This document shows, piece after piece, positions 63,139 to 64,000 of a stretch of DNA of 64,000 nt. Made by a program: the position numbers and the translations under genes. Origin of the DNA: Anticarsia gemmatalis. Its lineage: Eukaryota; Arthropoda; Insecta; Lepidoptera; Erebidae. The notes below the pieces were generated by a model that saw nothing but the letters and a program-made list of their open reading frames with translations, was not told the DNA's origin and searched no databases. How positions within the stretch are numbered: position 1 is the stretch's first letter; every line of letters begins with the position of its first letter. The stretch covers positions 3,844,001 to 3,908,000 of the forward strand of contig NC_134764.1 of the NCBI RefSeq assembly GCF_050436995.1. Reading direction: 5' to 3'.

Positions 63139-64000
63139 ACAATTCACTCTTGTGAACAATAACCTTCTGTCTTAATGTACATATTGCTCTGAAACTAACC
63201 TATGAGCAACAAATAAATTATGACTGAATTTAGTAGATATTAGAAATAGAAATATTGAAGGTTGGTTTAACCTCTCATGGATAAGTATCAGTAAGCTTAT
63301 TAATGGGTAGAAAATTGGCAGATTGTTTTTTTATCTATCAATTACGCTATCAGGCACTTATCCGTGAGACGTGACACTAACTCTAAGTTACCAAAATAAA
63401 GCATTTTAGCATTAATATTAAAATTAACGCTGCGATGAAGAGATTTTACAAAGAAATGCATTTAAGAAATATTTTAGAAGATAACTGTAGGGAAAATATG
63501 ATCAAAGCTCTCTATGGCTTCGGCCTTAAGAGGAAATAAATTCTTAGCAAAATATATTTGTCTGTTGGCAGATTAGTTTGTTATTTTAAAAAAAACTTGC
63601 CAATGATTTACTGTAATACCAGTTAAACGAATATCTGGAATAAATAAAGTTAATAGTAATATTTGGAGTTTTTATTTAAATAAAATAAAAATATATGAAG
63701 CCCATTAATGCCCCACTGCTGGGCAAGGCCCTGGGCTAGGTCTTTGCTGTTCCGGAATGAGGGAGGAGTAAGGGTCTCAGCACACATATGGGATCGGAAA
63801 GGGATCGTAACCGTAACGCCTTTCGCCTCGCTGTCAACCAGGCGTCAACCTACCGTATGCACGTAACGAAAGCGTATCAGCAGCGCCTGTACGTCAACTC
63901 GGCTACGGCTAGGCGACACCGCGCTTACGCCTCGCTTATGGATATTTTCTCACTTCTTCAATAAGTTTCTCCCTTTGCATCGTTATTTTGTGTTTGAATC
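63139..64000. other. Lipocalin 3' UTR and repeat-rich spacer
   Basis: After the AATAAA at 63212 no gene was seen. A family A copy starts near 63695 ('ttaatgccccactgctgggc', 'cggaatgagggaggagtaag') and runs into a GC-richer block 63790-63945 with inverted words around 'gcctttcgcctcgctg'. The block is cut by the window end. Confidence 0.5.

Overview
The window looks like nuclear DNA of a moth or butterfly (Lepidoptera, plausibly a noctuoid). This is inferred from AT-rich introns and spacers, small exons with standard GT/AG borders, arthropod TCAGT initiators, and repeat types common in lepidopteran genomes. No prokaryotic or viral coding region was seen.

Layout. 1-5.6 kb is non-coding, with repeat relics and a perfect hairpin. 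5.7-8.8 kb (+) holds the last four exons of a CRAL-TRIO lipid-binding protein. 13.3-15.3 kb (-) is a complete three-exon carboxylesterase. 16.8-18.9 kb (+) is a complete four-exon p24/TMED2 cargo receptor. 20.7-30.5 kb (-) is an eight-exon gephyrin/cinnamon gene joining MogA and MoeA domains for molybdenum cofactor synthesis. 31.4-42.0 kb (-) is DNA2, the replication nuclease-helicase, reconstructed here as 23 exons with consistent phase. 43.9-53.7 kb is a stack of nested transposons. 54.0-55.0 kb (-) is a broken transposon-associated gene. 58.2-63.1 kb (+) is a six-exon secreted lipocalin.

The genes are functionally unrelated neighbours, as usual in insect genomes. Gephyrin and DNA2 lie in tandem on the minus strand; the esterase and TMED2 are divergent. 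The esterase and lipocalin have a TATA-like box 25-33 bp upstream of a TCAGT initiator. TMED2, gephyrin and DNA2 lack that arrangement and instead carry clusters of TGTCA/TGACA about 90-200 bp upstream of the start codon or first donor.

The most striking part is 43.9-53.7 kb. A repeat with an AT-rich tail holds a pair of apparently identical 326-bp LTR-like repeats. Their 8.2-kb interior holds a 3,330-bp element with 815-bp inverted arms and a 9-bp target duplication, and that holds a 1.1-kb piggyBac-type element flanked by TTAA. A hAT-type MITE with an 8-bp duplication (28.7 kb), a Tc1/mariner-like MITE (42.3 kb), a GC-rich inverted-repeat element in a DNA2 intron and several tRNA-derived SINEs complete the mobile fraction. 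All calls come from reading the sequence by eye; exon borders were checked by hand for phase.
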